Assembly: GCA_003254885.1 (NCBI GenBank)
Contig: QANT01008170.1
Location: 1 to 64,000, forward strand
Direction: 5' to 3'
Length of the DNA stretch: 64,000 nt
Source: Purshia tridentata
Taxonomy: Eukaryota > Streptophyta > Magnoliopsida > Rosales > Rosaceae
Numbering within the stretch: the stretch's first letter is position 1; each line of letters opens with the position of its first letter. Below the pieces are notes generated by a model. That model saw nothing but the letters and a program-made list of their open reading frames with translations, did no database searches and had not been told where the DNA came from. The position numbers were made by a program, and so were the translations under genes. Of the stretch, positions 1 through 12,522 are shown one piece after another.

Positions 1-17
1 ACCACACATTATGTAAA

Positions 18-431
18 GAACAATTTTCTGGTCACTTGAGGTCACCCCACTTCTGAAAATTACAATTTTGGCAATGTTGGCGCATAATCGGAATCGTTTA
101 CATTTTAGATTATCTATCATAGATCATCTATGCAAAAAATCAACTCAATCGGAAATTATTTGGTTATAAAATTGTTGTCAATTAAATAGAAAAAATCAAC
201 GGTTTGATCAAAAAATCACTCTTTAATTCGAAACCATTCATTTTTTCTATTTAATTGACAACAATTATATAACCAAATGATTTCCGATTGAGTTGATTTT
301 TTGCTAGATGACCTATAATAAGTGATCTAAAATATGAACGGTTTCAATTATACACCAACATTACCAAAATTGTAATCGAAATTGTAATTTTAAGAAGTGA
401 GGTGACCTTGAGGTCACCGCAAATATTTTTC
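18..431. mobile_element. Mutator-type fold-back MITE with 9-bp target duplication
   Basis: The two halves are near-complete inverted copies. The left arm runs through GGTCACTTGAGGTCACC near 31-47 and the right arm mirrors it near 400-418. An inner stretch around 140-180 (AATCGGAAATTATTTGG) is mirrored near 275-295. The element is flanked by an exact 9-bp direct repeat, TTATGTAAA, at 9-17 and 432-440. A 9-bp duplication is typical of Mutator-like elements. It has no coding capacity. It lies about 320 bp beyond the 3' end of the LTI65-like gene. Confidence 0.8.
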
Positions 432-761
432 TTATGTAAATGTGTAGTGCTTCATTGACAGAAAATTCGGACTCTCGTCTTCTTCATTCATCTTAAAAGA
501 GAGAAAAATACCAGCCCCCAGTTTTGGCTTTGCTTCAATTTGATGCAATATCACTCTCATTTAGACACATTAGACCCACAAACACTGTAAAATTAAACAC
601 AAGTCAAATTATAAAATGGATACTAACATACTAGTCAAACAGTATCTGAGCAAACAATAGGTACAAACTGTAAAAACCCAAATGAAACAAACTTGACACA
701 AATACGATCCTCATTGCTTAATTTATTCACTAAAAACAGCTGAGCGGCGTCGTTTTCAGTT

Positions 762-3444
762 TTAGTTTCCCGAGCCCGGAAGTTTTCGGTCCTCCACAAC
801 GTGGCTGCGGTTGGGCTCTGTTTCTCCTCCAACTTCTTGTTGTTGATCACCACTTTTCCCAAACCACGAACCAACAACCCCTTTAATCCTATCCACCACA
901 AAATTCTCATTCCCTTCAGTATTACCCAAACGATTCTGGACCTCCTCCGACTCAGTGACCTTCCCCACAGGCTTAACAGAGTACTCTGCCTTGTAAGTCT
1001 CCTTCGCCACAGCCTCCTCCGGCTCTTCCGCCTTACGTTTATGCAACGCACCCGTAATCACCTCCGACAGCGCTTTGTCCTCCTCGCCAGGCCTCAATTT
1101 CTCAGCAAAATACTCCTTCACACTCGCTCCTTTGTCCGCAACGGTGGCCCCAGTTGTCTTATCCCGTTGATCATGCACTTGATCCTGATTCTCACCAGTC
1201 CCGCCATAACCTAGCTTCGAAGCAACAACGTTCTTCGCAGATATTGCCTGGTCAGCGATTGCAGATGTCGCAGATGAAATTTTCCCAGTATAGCTGCTGC
1301 TCTGCTTTTGTTGATCAGGTGCTGATGATGCACCAGAGTTCACAGTACCACCAACTCTAACGTCATCTCCACTCTGGTCACGCCCTCTTGGGTACTCATC
1401 ATGATCCTTATCATTCCCGCCATATCCAAGCTTAGAAGCAACAACATTCTTCGCAGACACTGCTTTGTCAGCGACCGCAGATGAAACTTTCCCAATATAG
1501 CTGCTGCTCTGCTTCTGTTGATCAGGTGCTGATGATGACCCAGAGTTCAAAGTACCACCAACTCTAACGTCATCTCCACTCTGGTCACGCCCTTTTTGGT
1601 ACTCATCATGATCCTTATCATTCCCGCCATATCCAAGCTTGGAAGCAACAACATTCTTCGCAGAGACTGCCTTGTCAGCAACTGCAGAGGTTGCAGATGA
1701 AACTTTCCCAATATAGCTGCTGCTCTGCTTCTGTTGATCAGGTGCTGATGATGATCCAGAGTTCACAGTACCACCAACTCTAACGTCATCTCCACTCTGG
1801 TCACGCCCTCTTGGGTACTCGTCATGATCCTTATCATTCCCGCCATATCCAAGCTTGGAAGCAACAACATTCTTCGCAGACACTGCCTTGTCAGCAACTG
1901 CGGAGGTCGCAGATGGAGCTTTCCCAATATAGCTGCTGCTCTGGTTTGATGGTTTCTCAGTGTCATGTGGGCCCCCCTGGGAGAATTGGTCATGACTTCC
2001 GGTAGATAAATTGGAGACCTGATTATGTTGTTGATCACTCTCGCCGCCATATCCTAGCTTGGAAGCAACAACGTTCTTTGCAGACGTTGCCTTGTCAGCG
2101 ATTGCAGGGGTTGCGGATGAAATTTTGTCAGTATAGGTAGTGCTCTGCTTTAATGGTGTCTCAGTTGCAGTGCTGTCATGTGGGCCATGAGAGAATTGGT
2201 CATGGCTTCCAGTGGATAAACTAGGGACTTGGTCATGTATTCCACTCCTCAGATTTTGATCGTGTGGTTTATGTTCTGCCCCACCATGAAGGTTCATCTT
2301 ATCAAATGAATGAAGAATTGGCGAGATTCCTACTTCCTCACCCCCTGTTACATGTTACCAAATTACAACAAAAATTAAAAATTTATCTAATATATTCTAA
2401 ATAGATAAATCTGGGGTCTAATATTCAATAATTACCTTCGCTGGTTGGATCAGTGACTTTGGCCTCATAATTTGAACGAGTGTGAACTTGAGGGTTGGCC
2501 CTAGGCGCCTGGGTATCCTCCTGCAGTCCTCTTGGTCTTTCCAAATTGACCCTGGATTGTTCAAAATCATGTCCTCCCTGCCCGGAAACAAAAGTAGGAC
2601 GTGGCTCGGTGTCCTTGGTAGTCTTGTAATTTCCATGAGTCAAAGGCACAGGGGTATTCCGTGGCGCGTGAGGTCCCTCCCACAAAACTGAGGTCTTAGG
2701 TTGCCCTGCAATTTCTTCTCCTAGTCCAGGAAGTACAGATCCCGTTGTTGGGCCACTGAAATTGGACTTCGGCCCAAGATTAAGATCCTCACGCCTCACT
2801 GCTGGTCTTTCAAAATCGGCATGCCCTGTACTTTGTTTTTGCCCAGGTACATGGTCCCTTGGTGCTATAGGATCGTCACGCGCGGCTTTTGTATCTTCGA
2901 AATTGACCATTGGCGTCTTTGAAATGTCTCCTTGCCGATTATCTCCGACAGTGGCCGCTGGTGTCGTCAGATTGTGTCCTTGCCGAGGAAGATCAGTGTT
3001 CGTAATCACTGCAGAATCGTGTACTGCCGGGCACATAAAATTTGATCAAATGTTTAATCAAAGATTAATTAAATATGGTTATTATTTGAATATTAAATCA
3101 AAGCAACTTACTTGGTGCTCCATGCGCTTCTGGGTTGTCCTCTTCTTCATCGTCTTCCCCATCCATATCATGATCATCGGGAACATGGTCATGGCCTTGC
3201 TCAAGATGGCCTCTGATCGTGTCCTTGATCTTCTTCGCCTTCGCCTTCACTTTCTTCAAAACCGACTTCTTCTCATGGTGGTCCTCATCTGGGTAATCAC
3301 CTTCTGCTAAAAACAGAGAGACTCACATTAATTAACAGATAGAGAAGCAAAACAAAGATAGTATTACATGAAAGAAATAAGGTTTTTCTTTCCTGGGTGC
3401 ATACCAATGTGCTCCTCATGATGATGTACAACTTTGGAATCCAT
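762..3444 (-). CDS. LTI65/RD29B (CAP160)-like stress protein
   Basis: Four exons (3444-3405, 3306-3112, 3023-2436, 2344-762) join into 801 codons. The N-terminus (MDSKVVHHHEEHIG) and the block EKKSVLKKVKAKAKKIKDTI (about residues 25-45) are typical of the family. The C-terminal half has the hallmark EYFAEKLRPGEEDKALSEVI followed by ALHKRK, and a tail VVDRIKGVVGSWFGK. Between them lie tandem repeats of ADKAVSAKNVVASKLGYGG, five clear and one decayed. The protein is very hydrophilic and probably disordered. The family is induced by ABA, salt, cold and drought, and its biochemical role is not well defined. The promoter fits that regulation. Family assignment is firm; orthology to one Arabidopsis member is not claimed. 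Confidence 0.93.
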
Positions 3445-3569
3445 GATTCAAATCTCTGATAAAACTTCTGGAATTGATTGAAAGATAAAACTGCCCCTTT
3501 TTTTGTGTGCTTATGCTTGAAGCTGTAGAACAGAGTGTGTGTGCAAAAACAGAGGGAAGAAGCTGAAGG

Positions 3570-3759
3570 TTTATAGAGAAGGGCATAACAGGGGTTTTTG
3601 CCACCCTGCATGCAATGTGGCTCTCTGTGAACGAACCACGTAGGAAATAACCGACCACGTCTCATTTGCTGCCACGTAGCCCACAGCTGCTGCACACGTG
3701 GCTGAAATGGTTTTCGAATGGGTTGTGGATAGGGATAGTGGTTACAGCGTTAAACCGAC
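3570..3759 (-). promoter_or_regulatory. Cold/ABA-type promoter of the LTI65-like gene
   Basis: Read on the minus strand, a TATAAA box lies at 3575-3570, about 130 bp before the start codon. Beyond it lie four ACGT-core elements: CCACGTAG at 3636-3643, CACGTC at 3656-3661, GCCACGTAG at 3671-3679 and CACGTGGC at 3695-3702. Two ACCGAC (DRE/CRT) cores lie at 3650-3655 and 3754-3759. Coupled ABREs and DREs are the known layout of RD29-type promoters, bound by ABF/AREB and CBF/DREB factors. Function is inferred from motifs only. Confidence 0.7.
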
Positions 3760-5184
3760 TACGTTTGATGCTAGGAATCCCATAAAGGGGGGGTGAGTGT
3801 GAGTTGTGGATAGGTATGCACAGGAACACGCGTACACCAATAAATAATGCTTTATATCAAGCCTTGGACAATTCAATAATGGTGATGAGATGATATATGA
3901 AATCACTTTCGGTTAACTGTATGCATGGAAACTTTTGAGACATAAATGCCCCTTTCAATATGCTGTGCTGCCGACAATTCTCTTTTATCAAATATCGAAC
4001 ACAATACACTTTAGTATCAAATTCTTGTCTAATAATCTGATTATATATTGGTCCTATTGGAATGGAGGAGCAATTGTTCACACAAAAAAATTTATTTATT
4101 TCTAATACTATTTGGAATGCATTTAGAAAACTCCAGCATACCTATATATAGTATGCGTTCCTTTGTTTATTTTGGTGACGTGTAGTGTTTCATTTGTTGA
4201 TGATAGTTTATGTGTTAGGATATCAAAGTAAATAGATTAATGGTAAAATAACACATATATCATCGTAATATCAAAGTAAAATATTATAGAAAACAACAAT
4301 TTAGTAAACTGATGAAAACAAAGTGTAAAATCCACAAGATACATCAAATTTGGATTAAGGAGAGTAATTTTGTATTTCAACTAAACTGAGGGAGATAACA
4401 TTTACAAAGATTAGCTTAAGTAAATCCCATAAAACAAAAAGTGAGATTAGATAATTCTTTCTTATATATCGGAGGTGAGAGCTTTCACTCTTGTATTTCT
4501 AGGTAAAACCCATAAAATAAAAGTGAGATTGAAGAGTCCCCTCTTACATATAGGAGGTAAGAGCCCTCACTCTTGTATTTTCATATTTTGATATGGATTT
4601 CAGCTTAGACAAGAACATATAAACATATATACTTTTTTAAAGAATAATATAAATATAGTTATTGGATAGTCTAGCTAAGAGGACCGTATAATTATTCACA
4701 ATACACTTAAATCAATTATTTATTTCTCAATTTAAAAAGAAAAAGAAAAAAAAAGGAAGAGTTTAAATTTAAAAATTTAAATAAAACCATCTAATAAAGT
4801 ATGCGTCTTTTAATTCTTACTATACTAGTATAGTCTCTATATATTGATTACATCAATTTTACTATGCCCACCAACACAACTAACAATGTGTGATTTAATT
4901 AGTACGACTACAATGCGCGACACCCAACACTATCGATTGGTTTAATTCATTTTTTATGGTAGGCCATAGTGTAGCTATTGCAGGGGCTACAAGAGCAACG
5001 ATAGTCGACGAGATCTTTCATTATGATGAAATCCATGCTGTTGAATGTGTAGACCTTCTTGATCCAGTCAACTGAGTCAAGGGTGAGCTACTGAGCTGCC
5101 ACGTTCAAGTGCATGATGTACACCACGGCGCAGTTTAGCAGAACCCAACCCTCCACCCCCTTTTAAAAAGGGCCGAAATTTATA
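3760..5184. other. Spacer between LTI65-like gene and SHOC1
   Basis: AT-rich spacer separating two divergently transcribed genes. Apart from the 83-bp tandem repeat I see no gene, RNA or clear transposon. Short open frames such as 3857-4081 show no codon structure or family likeness. Confidence 0.5.
4420..4585. repeat. Diverged tandem duplication, period about 83 bp
   Basis: Two adjacent copies begin at about 4420 and 4503. Both run from TAAA(T/A)CCCATAAAA through GTGAGATT to CACTCTTGTATTT. They differ by many substitutions, so the duplication is old. No coding sense is visible. Confidence 0.6.
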
Positions 5185-5192
5185 GCGCGAAA
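5185..5192 (-). promoter_or_regulatory. E2F-type site upstream of SHOC1
   Basis: GCGCGAAA on the plus strand reads TTTCGCGC on the minus strand, a match to the E2F consensus TTTSSCGC. It lies 84 bp before the SHOC1 start codon in a short GC-richer patch. A site of the same class lies about as far upstream of MSH3. Confidence 0.5.
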
Positions 5193-5268
5193 TTTAACTT
5201 CCAAAACCAAACCAGTTCGTTGCCAATCACCGCCTCACAGACTTCACAGTTTGATTTCTGAAGCTGAA

Positions 5269-8200
5269 ATGCGAACTCGCTTCCTCAACGTCGACTACTT
5301 CATCGCCACTCCAATCCAAGCCCTAGAATCGCTGACCTTCCTTCACCTCCCAATTCCTCATATTCCTAACTCTAATTTCTCTACCTTTGCTGGCTTCCAT
5401 GTCCAGCACTTCGATTCGGTCCTGAAAGTCTCTCTCCAAGTCGAACAACTACCCATCGATGCCGCTCTCTCAAAGTTCTTCTTCGGCGTTCTTCCTCAGA
5501 ACATCGTTGTCGATGTTGCAGACTTCGAGATCGCCGTTTCGTCTCCGACTCGTACAAGTTTCGGAAGCCATGAGTTTCAGTTTTTGGAGGTAACGCACTG
5601 ATTCTATTAGAAATTTGGCGATTTTTCATATGTGGTTGATTATGAAATTGATCTTGAATGAAACTTCAATTATACGATTGTTATGTACTTATGTTTCGTC
5701 TTCTTCAAAGAAAAAGCAGATTGAGTTTGATCATCAACGTAACTTATACGTTTGTTTGGCTGCTAGCGTATCATGTATCAGAATAGGCTACCAGAGCAAA
5801 ATTTAATTCTCATGAATTATTTTCCAATTTTTTCTTTTCCTTTTTGTAGTTTGAAATTTAATTTGTTTAGCTAATAGCATTTAAAAGAGCAAGGAAAATA
5901 ACTAACGAAGCGATCATTGGTTATTTAAGAAATGAAGAAAGTTTATAATCGTTAGTTTCCCCTTTATTTCTCATTTCTCATGCTACAAACTGTTATTATA
6001 TGTAGAATTTTTCCGCTATCTATTATGTATAGACCAAGGAAAATGAGGAATATTTACTTTTAGTCTAAATTTTCATGTTTGGAAATCTGAAATGAGCTTG
6101 AGCCTTGCATAGGTATATATGTTCCCCTCTAGTTATTTCTACTTGAGGATTCAGTTTGTGCTGTTTAGTTGACAGCTTTATAAGGCAGCTCTAACTTTGA
6201 TGGCAAAGTTGATAAAGATTTCTGACTCTGAACTTATATGTAGTTTAATTTGCTATTTACGTTTTGAAGTAATTCTAAAATACATGTGAATTGTGCTTAG
6301 TTGTGATTCGTATATTATTTTGGTTTGTGGTGACCTGCAACAGAAACCCGAGGTTCTCAGAGAAAAGAAGGAATTGGAGAATCAGATAACTCTTGGTTCT
6401 GAGTCCCTGGAGATTGAATTTTCAAAAGTATGACAATGGCACCCTCAGAATATAACAGCTTTATATCATGTTTATTTTGCCCTGAAAAGTCAAACTTATG
6501 TTACTGTAGAAGGATAATGGCAGAACAGATGGGGATATACAAGAAGTACTCCAACAGTGCAGAACAGATGCACTCCAATATGAAGTACTCCAATTTGAAA
6601 CACAAGAGCTGGATGTATTCTTGGTAAAATGAATATCTTGTTGGTAAATATACAAGTTAGTTCCACATCTCCATCTGAATCACTAAGCTTACATAAATAT
6701 GTTTTGTCTCTTATGTGCAGGAAAATGCTTACATTTATGAGAAAGAGGAGATCCCGATTCTTTCTGAAGTTCCAGAGATTGAAACTAATTTAGTAATGTC
6801 TCTTATAAATTTAAAATTCAGTTACTTTTCTATAATTCATTTTCCCTCATATACTTAATTTCAATCTTCCGAAGTAGTTAATGCATGACAAATTACATAG
6901 GCACTTTCCAACCTCTGGGTGAATTGTATTTCTTAAATGTGATATTAAATTTTACTGGTGAATTTAATTTTTGGAAGTTTTAATAATTATAACAGTAAAT
7001 TTTTTTTGTCATTATTTGGATAGTCCTTTGACAGGGAAGGAGTGGATCTAAGAATAATTATTGGTATGAAAGGGGTTGGATTGACTAAGATCCGTTTTGA
7101 TATGTGTTATATCAATTTTATTGTACAAATTTGTTTCTTTTGCATTGGTTGTTAACTAGTTACTGATATTAAATTTTGACTGAGGGTATGTGTTTCTGAT
7201 CCTTAATTGTATAGTTTAAGGAGGGTTGTTAATGAAGTTGTCTTTCTTTCAGGAAACACTCAATGTCACAATGCAGTATCCTTGGGGAGTTCATGAATCA
7301 GTTCATACAGTTGAAGACTTTCATTCAGAGTATCCCATGGATCAAAAGGCTTATTTGTTCGAAGATGATGGCTCTTATCAGGACCAAATGCACTTTTATC
7401 AGATACCTTTCCCTCTACTAGAAGTAGATGAGATAACTCTGAAAACTTTGACAGGTTTTTCTGTAGAGGATGAACTCTCTTCTGTTTGTGAGAATATTGA
7501 GCCCCAACATTGGGATGAAAAGGATAACCTGAATGGCAAGGACCTTTTGGGTTCAAAGGACTACGAGATATTAGAGCGTCTTTCAGATAATTGTCTATCA
7601 AAGCAGTGTCTTGGATCTGATCTCGGTTCCGTCGACATTACCCCTGAAATGGACTTACTAAGTATGGTGGAAATGTCACAGATTCATGGAAATATCACAT
7701 GTCAAGGGACGTCCTTAGCTGCTTGTTTTCAATCGCCAAGGCCAGTTGTTTTTCAGGAATTTCAGATTCTTGATTTCGACTCCTTTCAAAATTTTGAAGT
7801 CCTCTTTAGTGCACAAACGGTGAATGAACCAGAAACGTGTGACTGGATGTTTAATGAAGACATGAACTTCAAAAATTTCAAAAATTTGATTGTTAGTCAT
7901 GAGCTAGCCCTGGCTGATGACACATTCAAATCATTGCCTGTATCTGTTCTCTCTGATCAAGAAAAGATAAGTTCATCATATGTTGTTATTGAGGAAACAC
8001 TAGCTGACTTGAAACCACAGCCTCTATCTGCATCGGATAGGATTTACTTGGATTGGCATTTTCTCGAGAAAGATAAATGCAATTGTGAAATTTATTCCTG
8101 CCATCAAAAAATGTTGGAGGATATGAATTCACTCAGCACCTGTTTTGATTGGGATTCATTTGATGATGGAAAGTTGGTATATGACTTTGCTTTCTCCGAT

Positions 8201-11200
8201 GATGCTGTAGATGGGTTAAACACAGAAGGGGACAAGGAATTGCAGGAGTTGCTTTCTGATATTCCCATGCTTACTGGTCTTCTTGGAGATGCTTCAAATG
8301 AAGTGTCAAGCGACGGTGTTCGACAGCCAAAAAATGGAGAGAATACAGATAAAAAAAGTGCCGAGAGGGCTTCCTTGTTTTTCAAGTCTATGTCACAATT
8401 CAATGATATTGACTTTTTCTTGAATCCTCGGAAGGCCTCTACAGGTGGAAATAGTAATTGTGCAGTCACGGCAGTTGATAATGTTGCTACATTTACCAAG
8501 GTTTTGCCCACAAATTAATTGTTAATTATTTGGATTAACCTGTCTGTTTAACCTCATTATTATTTATTTTTCTTTCATATATTGATTGCTGTATTAGTTC
8601 ACAACTAACCACTTTATACAAATATGCTAACACCAGTTGTATCCCCAGGGAGAACCGTCTTATTCTATTCTTGCTCCAGTTGAGAATATGAATGAGCAGA
8701 ATTCAAAGGAACTCTTGGACATTTTTCCTGGTGAGGAAAAGTATGATATGAGATCTAAAGAAGATGCAGATGATGTAAAAACTAGCAGAATGCCCCTACC
8801 TATTCCTTCTATGACATCTGCAATGCAAGCTGAGCATATTCAGCGGAGCATGGCGTCTTTCCCTGAGACAGTCATTATTGTGAACACCCAAAATTTTGAT
8901 AAGGAAATGATAGTATCTAGAAGAAGTACCTACCGAAGAATTCTGGCAATGGAGAAACAAGGTGCACAAGTTGTAGAACGTGATTCAGATCTACCTGTGG
9001 ATATTATAATCAGTTCTGCAATTTGTCTAGTGTGGTATGACTGCAGAAACATTGGAAAGAAAGCAACTGCACTCGATGAAGCTTCTTCATGCTTACCTTT
9101 GTGCATTGAGAACATTGCCACAAATGTTTTGACTTTGCTGAGTTTTACTTTCAGTGGTTGCATTATGGTAATTACCGTAATCATGTTTGCAGATTTTACT
9201 TTATTTATTTGGTCTACATCTTATTTCAAGTGATCAATGGAGAGAATGAAACAGTCAGAAGTTAGACTATAAGGGGATGGTCAAACAACCTCTTACTTAG
9301 CTGGTAGCATCATTAAATTCTAGATTCTAGTTGATTTGGTTTATTACTTTTATGAAGTCAAGCTGTGCATTCTCAACTTGAAATTGGCTAAACAGCAAGC
9401 TCACTAGGGATTTGGTACAACTTACAAGACAAATGAAATAAGTTTCAGTAGCCTAATACTCAGCTGGATTAGCTTGTTTATAGCACTAAGTGAATTGTAT
9501 GAATTGAAATCTTTTATCTGATTTCTGCGTAGGACATTCTTGTAAGCAAATTGAGGCATAGTATACAGTTAAAAGATTTAAAACCTAGAGAAGGTGACTG
9601 AAGGAATTATTGCAGATTCATATTGAGTTGGCGGATCCTTTGTTCTCATTACTAATTTTGAAAGCCTGAGATATGAAAATTTTGCCATTTATACTATGCA
9701 CACTAAAGAATGATTGGACTGCTATCAATATGTTCAATTGATTTGTAAAACTATTATTATAATATTCTTGTCAGTTACAGTTTTTCCACACTGAACTTTA
9801 TATGAGTTCTTTTTATTCTTGTGTTTCTTTTTCAACAGGTCTTTGAGGGAGAAAACAGCTTCCTTTCCACTGTAATGGAGTCCTCAGATGGACTTTATGC
9901 TGCAGCAGCGAGCCTGGGAATTGATTTGCAGCTCTTCAGCTCCTACTCGTCTGAGTTGACTGATGAAATTATATTAAGCTGCATTGGATATGCCACAAAG
10001 TTGACTAGGGGTGTTTATCCTCGAATGGCTGAATCAGAAACTCTTGCAGAATCATTCCTCACCAAGTTTCCTTCAGTTAATGCTCTGACAGCTCACGCAA
10101 TACTATCTTCAGGAGGCTTTCTCATTGAGTTTCTTGAATGGTCCCATGAAACCAGGATCCGCGCAATCCAAAAATATCATGTTCCAGAAGAAAGTATCAC
10201 ACTGTTTAGTGCTTTATGCAGATATGGTGAAAAGGAAGATTCTAAATCAATAATGACAGACTGCTCCTCTTCAGTGTCTTCAGGTCCGGACTCAGGAAGA
10301 TATAATCTAAATAGTGTTTCTGAAAGAAAAAGACGAAAATACAATGGTAGCCCTGACAAATATGACATGCACATGAATGACTTCTTGCACCTGGAGCCGT
10401 TAGACCAATTCAGTAACGGCATCTTGGATCCTTCTACAGTTCCCAAGCTATATGATTCATGCAAGTCAAAAAGCCCCCAAATAATTGATGAGTTCAGAAA
10501 ACCTAAATTCTCTCATAATGATTTGTTTGATGAAGAACAGGGTTTGGATACGACTAAGATGATGAATCCTTTTAGGGTCCGGGAGCCATATGATTCTCAG
10601 ATTTCCAAAGGGCCTCAGATATTAAACGACATGAAAACGCCCTGTTTATCTTTGAAGGATAAGCTGGCAGGTCTGAAACAGGGATCAGATACGGCTATGA
10701 TGAACAATTTTGATTTGCATAACATCAAGAACTCAGAGAATCTGGTTGACAACCTAAAAGGGGAAGTTATCGACCTAACAGATAGTCCTGTATTAGATGA
10801 GGATTTTTCTTCTATTGCCAACTCCACGAAACTCTCATCTTTGATGCCTGAGTTGGAAATAGATTCGACAAGAAAGTCTAAAGCTGCGAGAAAATTGTCA
10901 TTCAATTTAAGCAGTCACCGTGCTTTCCCAACTGCTGCTGAAATAAACTCAAGTTCAACTGTTTGGAGTTCTGCAAACGACCTAAGAAAAAGTTCGCAAG
11001 TTGGAGCCAAAAATTACTCAGAGAAGGATCTTGAAAACGATGTTTTTCCTTCAAGACACCATAACAGTCTCTTAGAGGAGAGTTTTCTGCAGAGGTCCAG
11101 TGGAAAATCCCAAGGGGTAGAACTCCAAGAGGATGAGACATCACATTATGGAGGAACACCACTCTCAAATGCTCTCCGTTCAGACAGGCCACAACGAAAT

Positions 11201-11701
11201 AGTCCCTGGACAATGGAGTTTCTGAACAGAGTCAAGGAAAAGAGCAGGTTGCGTCGGCAGTCCCTTCCATGTGACTTAACTGACCCTGGTTTGGGGTATT
11301 CAGGGAATATACATAAGGTTACCAAGAGAAGAAGTCCGTCTATTCTTGAATTTTTCAAGTACCAAGGTGGTAGCACTCCTAGAAAGTTGCCAGAACGAAA
11401 GAGGCAGAAGCGACCTTTACAATCATCAAGCTCATCCAAGAATGAAAAAAGTTCAGAAGCTCCTCTTTCTGAAAAGACACCTCTTGATAAGAGAGCGAGA
11501 CAGGTGTGTCTAGTCTCCCTTTTGGCATCTTGATAGTTTCAGTTTTGTTAATTTTGTTATAATTTACATGCATAGTCATTGATAATTTGATAGTTTCATT
11601 TGCAGACACTGTCTTTTGCAATGAATGATGGTGGAAGGCAAACTAAGCTGGTATGGAGTGATGGAACTCATGATCTGAGGAGAAAGTTTGAGTTCCGGTG
11701 A
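5269..11701 (+). CDS. SHOC1: SHOC1/ZIP2-like XPF-related meiotic crossover protein
   Basis: Eight exons (5269-5589, 6344-6427, 6510-6623, 6721-6792, 7253-8500, 8637-9167, 9839-11503, 11606-11701) join into 1376 codons. The start MRTRFLNVDYF matches the conserved SHOC1 N-terminus, and no in-frame start further upstream fits better. Exon 6 ends and exon 7 begins within the degenerate XPF-like nuclease region (IISSAICLVWYDCRNIG onward). A helix-hairpin-helix segment follows (FPSVNALTAHAILSSGGFL). The tail is long, serine-rich and basic, and closes with VWSDGTHDLRRKFEFR. In plants SHOC1 works with PTD to stabilise branched recombination intermediates for class I crossovers, in meiotic nuclei. The ERCC4-type catalytic motif is not obvious. 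The 3' end converges on the NT-C2 gene. The length is somewhat below my recollection of the Arabidopsis protein, so a small missed exon is possible. Confidence 0.88.
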
Positions 11702-12522
11702 ATTATAATTGGTCTCTTATTGGTAAGCTTGAGCATCAGATTTTCAAATAAGTTACGGTGCCCATGCTAGACGTGCAACATCTGGCCAATAATATTGAAC
11801 AGCTAGACCGGGGCATTCTTGGCATTTACGTAAAGCTCGGGAAACAGACTCAAAATTGTCCTTTCCAATGTGTTTCTGAAGTAATTGAAAATTCTTGATT
11901 CCGGTGGTGTAGTGCGTACGTAAACCTCTCTCTCTCTCCATTTGTGTGTGTATGTGTTAAACTGTTAATGACGACAAATATCACCAATTCACCATAGACC
12001 ACTAATTGACACCTGCGTTTTCATCTGTTAAAAACAAAATGGCATTTGTAAGAAAGAGCGCCCAGACTTTCCATTCTGAATATTCTTTCCATATATGCCC
12101 CTTACCCAATGTCATTTTCAAGAAATAGAATTTTTTATTTATTAAATAGATCAATATATAATGAATGAATGAGCAATGGTGGTCAGACCAAAAAAAAAAA
12201 AAAAGAGTAATGCTGGCATGATAGAAAAAATTCGTTAATTATAATGAACATGGTACAATATTCATGAAAGACCAGCTCACTTGTGACTTCTGGATCATCA
12301 TCTTTAGCACTTTCAGCTAGATAATTTTTTTGGTAATTTCTGTAGTGATTATAATTTGAGAGCGATGAACAACCAAGTCATGAGGGGAATAAATGTCTAT
12401 TTCTTGACCTTCTGACAATCTACGATGTAATAGTCCGACCCGGATGTTTACTCAAGTGCTCAGCAAATCCTGCTTCACTATGCCTTCTGTACAGTGTCCA
12501 AGGGTCAACGCCTTAGAGGATG
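11702..12522. other. Convergent intergenic spacer
   Basis: The region lies between the stops of SHOC1 (plus) and the NT-C2 gene (minus), so it holds both 3' UTRs. A CT run near 11926 and an A run near 12190 are the only simple repeats. I see no further gene. Confidence 0.5.

Noticed and set aside
635-2050. Extra open frames within the LTI65 repeat exon on both strands
   Set aside because: They follow the repeat period of the real frame and carry no independent start context or family likeness.
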